Made by a program: the position numbers and the translations under genes. Positions 61,583 through 64,000 of a stretch of 64,000 bases of DNA are shown piece by piece. The notes under the pieces are model-generated. The model was not told the origin of the DNA. It saw nothing but the letters and a program-made list of their open reading frames with translations, and ran no database searches. The first letter of the stretch is position 1. The number at the start of each line of letters is the position of its first letter. Origin of the DNA: Adiantum capillus-veneris (taxonomy: Eukaryota; Streptophyta; Polypodiopsida; Polypodiales; Pteridaceae); NCBI GenBank assembly GCA_014529385.2, contig CM043949.1, forward strand, positions 142,733,858 through 142,797,857. The letters are read 5' to 3'.

Positions 61583-62770
61583 TGAATTAGATTGGAGAAG
61601 GATTTAGGAAACAAAACCAAAATCAATAGTGATTGCAGATGAGCTTACATATATCTTATATGCAACTTTATGAAAGTTGGGATGAGGAACCATATGAGAA
61701 TGACGATGAAGACAACAGTGCTAACTAAAAAAGTAGTTAACATGGTCATTGTTATGTGTACTTTTTAGATTTTATGAATTGTATGATAGTTTAAAAATCT
61801 TTACATTACATCCAACCATGTAGGTAACACTTGAATCTGTGACGTTATAAACAATGACGTGTGTTTTTCATGTTCTTTAAAGCAATATTTACATTATGAC
61901 AACTACATGCTGCCACTCTCTCCCTCCCTCCCTCTCTCCCCTTCTTTTTTCACATTTTTCTTTCTATCCTTGTGTCTAACTCTTATCTTTTAATTTCCAA
62001 ATGATGTTGTTAACCTTCTTTCCTTCATCTGTAGATAGCATAAACTTGGTTTTTTCTCACTATTGCAATGCTTTCATCATAAATTACAAAATTCACAAAG
62101 TAGTCACAAAAATCCATTGAATCTACTAAGATAAAGCTGTTTTTCAAAATCTATTGCTTCAAATAAACAGCATTCATAGAACATAAACATAACATCGATG
62201 AGAAATTTCTTGAAAGATATCCAAAAAATGACAATATTTTCATTGATGTACAATTCTTATTGGATTCGTCGTGCTCTTCGATAGAACTTCTCAATAATAT
62301 GGGTCTATATATCTTGTCACAATTAAACATAGATAACATATCAGTAAAGGTCATAAAATCATTTCTTGTAGACACAAAATAGAACGACTCTCAAAATTTA
62401 GATAAAATAATAGAACTATACATACAACTCATAACTTAGTTCTCTTGAATATACAAGTTCTAGAATGCTTTTACGTCATGACATATCAATCTCTCAAAGT
62501 AATTATATATACTCACAATGGTGCAAGAAAAAGAACTCTGATCATAGAAAATTCTTGTCAAAGAGCACCCACGAAATAAATTTTAATTTTTGAGACACAA
62601 GGATGTTTATTTATATATCCTAGAGTGAACTCTTATGCACTTCGAAAAGCATACAAAACATGGACTCCTAAAGAAACGAGCATACTGAAGAGCTTATTGG
62701 AGACCTATGCTGATGAAAGCTACAACTGTACTGCGGAAGAATTTTTGCACATAAGAAATGATATTTCTTG
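61583..62770. other. AT-rich segment between copia C and the Rep gene
   Basis: No recognised domain. If copia C is removed, this continues the Helitron-like block. The HUH part of Rep should lie upstream of 62870 but I cannot see an H-x-H motif in a suitable context. Confidence 0.4.
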
Positions 62771-62857
62771 TGGCATGCCAAAGTTTTGCATTGTAAATAG
62801 CCCTGGAATTTGCAACTGCATTTGCAAAATTTTGTCCACACTTGTCATACAAAGTTG
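62771..62857 (-). mobile_element. 87-bp fragment of copia B
   Basis: The reverse complement matches 50548-50634 of copia B at about 90% (TTTGTATGACAAGTGT.GAC, AAAATTTTGCAAATGC, GCAAAACTTTGGCATGC). It sits directly before the readable Rep segment. Such a short internal fragment is more like repair filler than an insertion by integrase. Confidence 0.8.
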
Positions 62858-62869
62858 TGGCAAATAATG

Positions 62870-64000
62870 AAAAGATAATAAATTTTATTGATAAATGCAT
62901 CACTACAAATAACGCTTTGTTGAATCAAAGCTTACAAGAACTCTAACGGCATGCACATCCAAAAGCTTGCTTCAAGAAAAATAAAGAATGTCGCTTTGGT
63001 TTTCCTCGATATCCAATGCCACATACTTTAATACTCCAACCAATTCATGATAATGAGCGTCGTTTCAAAGAAAAAACAAAGAAATCTAAGAAAATCAAAC
63101 TTTCGCTCGAATCAACAAACGTGGCTTATTTGCCTGAAAATATTACTGAATTGTTAATGACTCTTGATCTTTCGCTTACACAATATAGCAATGCTATCAG
63201 GTTAAAAATTACATCACTAACAGTGACATTTCAAAGAAAACCATGTAATATTTACACAAATAACTTCAACACACATATAACAAACCTATGGAACGCAAAT
63301 ACAATTATTCAATACATAATTAATGCATATGGCGCAGCTTCATATTGTACATCATATATAACAAAAATGGAAAATACACTTATCTCAGTAGTAAATGCAA
63401 AAATAGAGTGCTGCATTGCAACTAATGCAAACACCATCGAAAGATTGTGACCTATCGAAAACACAATCTTAAATATGCAACAACTGAGTGCTCAACAAGC
63501 TGTCTATATCACACTTTCTTTACCATTACACAGTGCAACAAGAAATTTTGTATTTATCAATACTAGCCCTCCAGAAACTCGAGCTCTACTGCTTAAAAGA
63601 AAAGAAACACTTGAACAGCTAGAACCAGATAGCATAGACAAATTTTTTGATAACGTTATTGATAAATACAAAAAAAGACCTCCCCAATTCCATAATATAT
63701 GCTTGGTAGAATTTGCTTCTCATTACAGACAATGTGGAAAGAAATTTGTCGTAGTACCAACTCCAAGAATCATACATTGTGTACGATACAATAAGCATAA
63801 AGATCTTGATAACTTTTATCATGAACAATGTTACTTATTTTTACCATGGTAATATTGAAAATTAGCATATACAAAATTTTAAAACTTGGAAAAATGTGCA
63901 TTCACATTTTAAAGACTTAATAACATACAATGAAAAAAAATTCAATAAGGACATTGTCGATAAAATGAACAATTTAATTGCAGTCACACAAAAACATCAA
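62870..64000 (+). pseudogene. Helitron Rep/helicase (RepHel) segment, continues past window
   Basis: EKIINFIDKCITTNN, then HAHPKACFKKNKECRFGFPR and PHTLILQPI (62875-63040), the C..C...CRFGFP..P...T..L.P block of Helitron Rep proteins. Next is NNFNTHITNLWNANTIIQYI and the two-tyrosine motif YCTSYITK (Tyr codons 63343-63345 and 63355-63357). Then LSAQQAVYITLSLPLHSA, FVFINTSPPETRALLLKRKE and PPQFHNICLVEFASHY, the link to the helicase. Family knowledge: Rep nicks and rejoins single-stranded DNA in rolling-circle transposition. Stops (TAA near 62945, TGA 63448, TAA 63850) and a frameshift near 63900 mark decay. The helicase motifs should lie beyond 64000. Confidence 0.78.

Overview
Plant nuclear DNA dominated by nested transposable elements and dinucleotide microsatellites. 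Plant signs are an 8-cysteine lipid-transfer protein gene with a GT-AG intron, a PLS-type PPR pseudogene, copia and chromovirus elements primed by the initiator-Met tRNA site (TGGTATCAGAGC), and telobox-rich LTRs. Very long (CT/GA)n and (GT)n tracts and a 20.8-kb TE-filled intron suggest a large genome. A seed-free vascular plant, perhaps a fern, fits; this is inference, since no marker gene settles it.

Layout. 0.3-2.1 kb: a two-exon secreted LTP gene (+). 2.4-2.65 kb: a 224-bp fold-back element. 5.1-8.5 kb: old copia relic A. 8.8-14.7 kb: copia leader/gag remnants followed by a 2.85-kb tandem duplication, each copy holding a small unknown ORF, a (GT)n tract and a SINE-like tail. 16-17.1 kb: an LTR carrying a 485-bp Mutator-type MITE with a 9-bp target duplication.

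18.96-40.8 kb: a TRF4/PAPD5-type nucleotidyltransferase gene on the minus strand. The catalytic exon lies at 40.1-40.8 kb and the PAP-associated exon at 18.96-19.27 kb. The 20.8-kb intron between them holds a TE stack: a gag-protease-only LTR element (20138-33544, TSD TTCCT) interrupted by a chromovirus (23659-30159, TSD TGGAC) and a small hAT element (31908-32730, TSD GAAAATAC); then copia relic D (about 33933-39177), whose LTR is interrupted by a minus-strand chromovirus derivative (34319-36657, TSD CTGCC). The 5' flank of the gene (40.9-43.6 kb) is a tandem duplication rich in GA/CT.

44.7-46.0 kb: PPR pseudogene (-). 46.7-53.7 kb: copia B, whose leader carries a 1959-bp LTR-like insertion (46828-48786, TSD CGCTA) and whose premature stops are nearly all CAG to TAG or CGA to TGA changes.

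53.7-64 kb: an AT-rich region with three decayed plus-strand genes: a protein-kinase domain, an RPA1-like multi-OB-fold protein, and a Helitron Rep/helicase running off the window. The Rep segment keeps a two-tyrosine motif and resembles the non-canonical RepHel type I associate with animals and protists. A minus-strand copia (C, 58.3-61.58 kb) is inserted among them. This putative Helitron-like element, possibly with a captured kinase, is the most unusual system in the window. No rRNA, CRISPR or prokaryotic features were seen.
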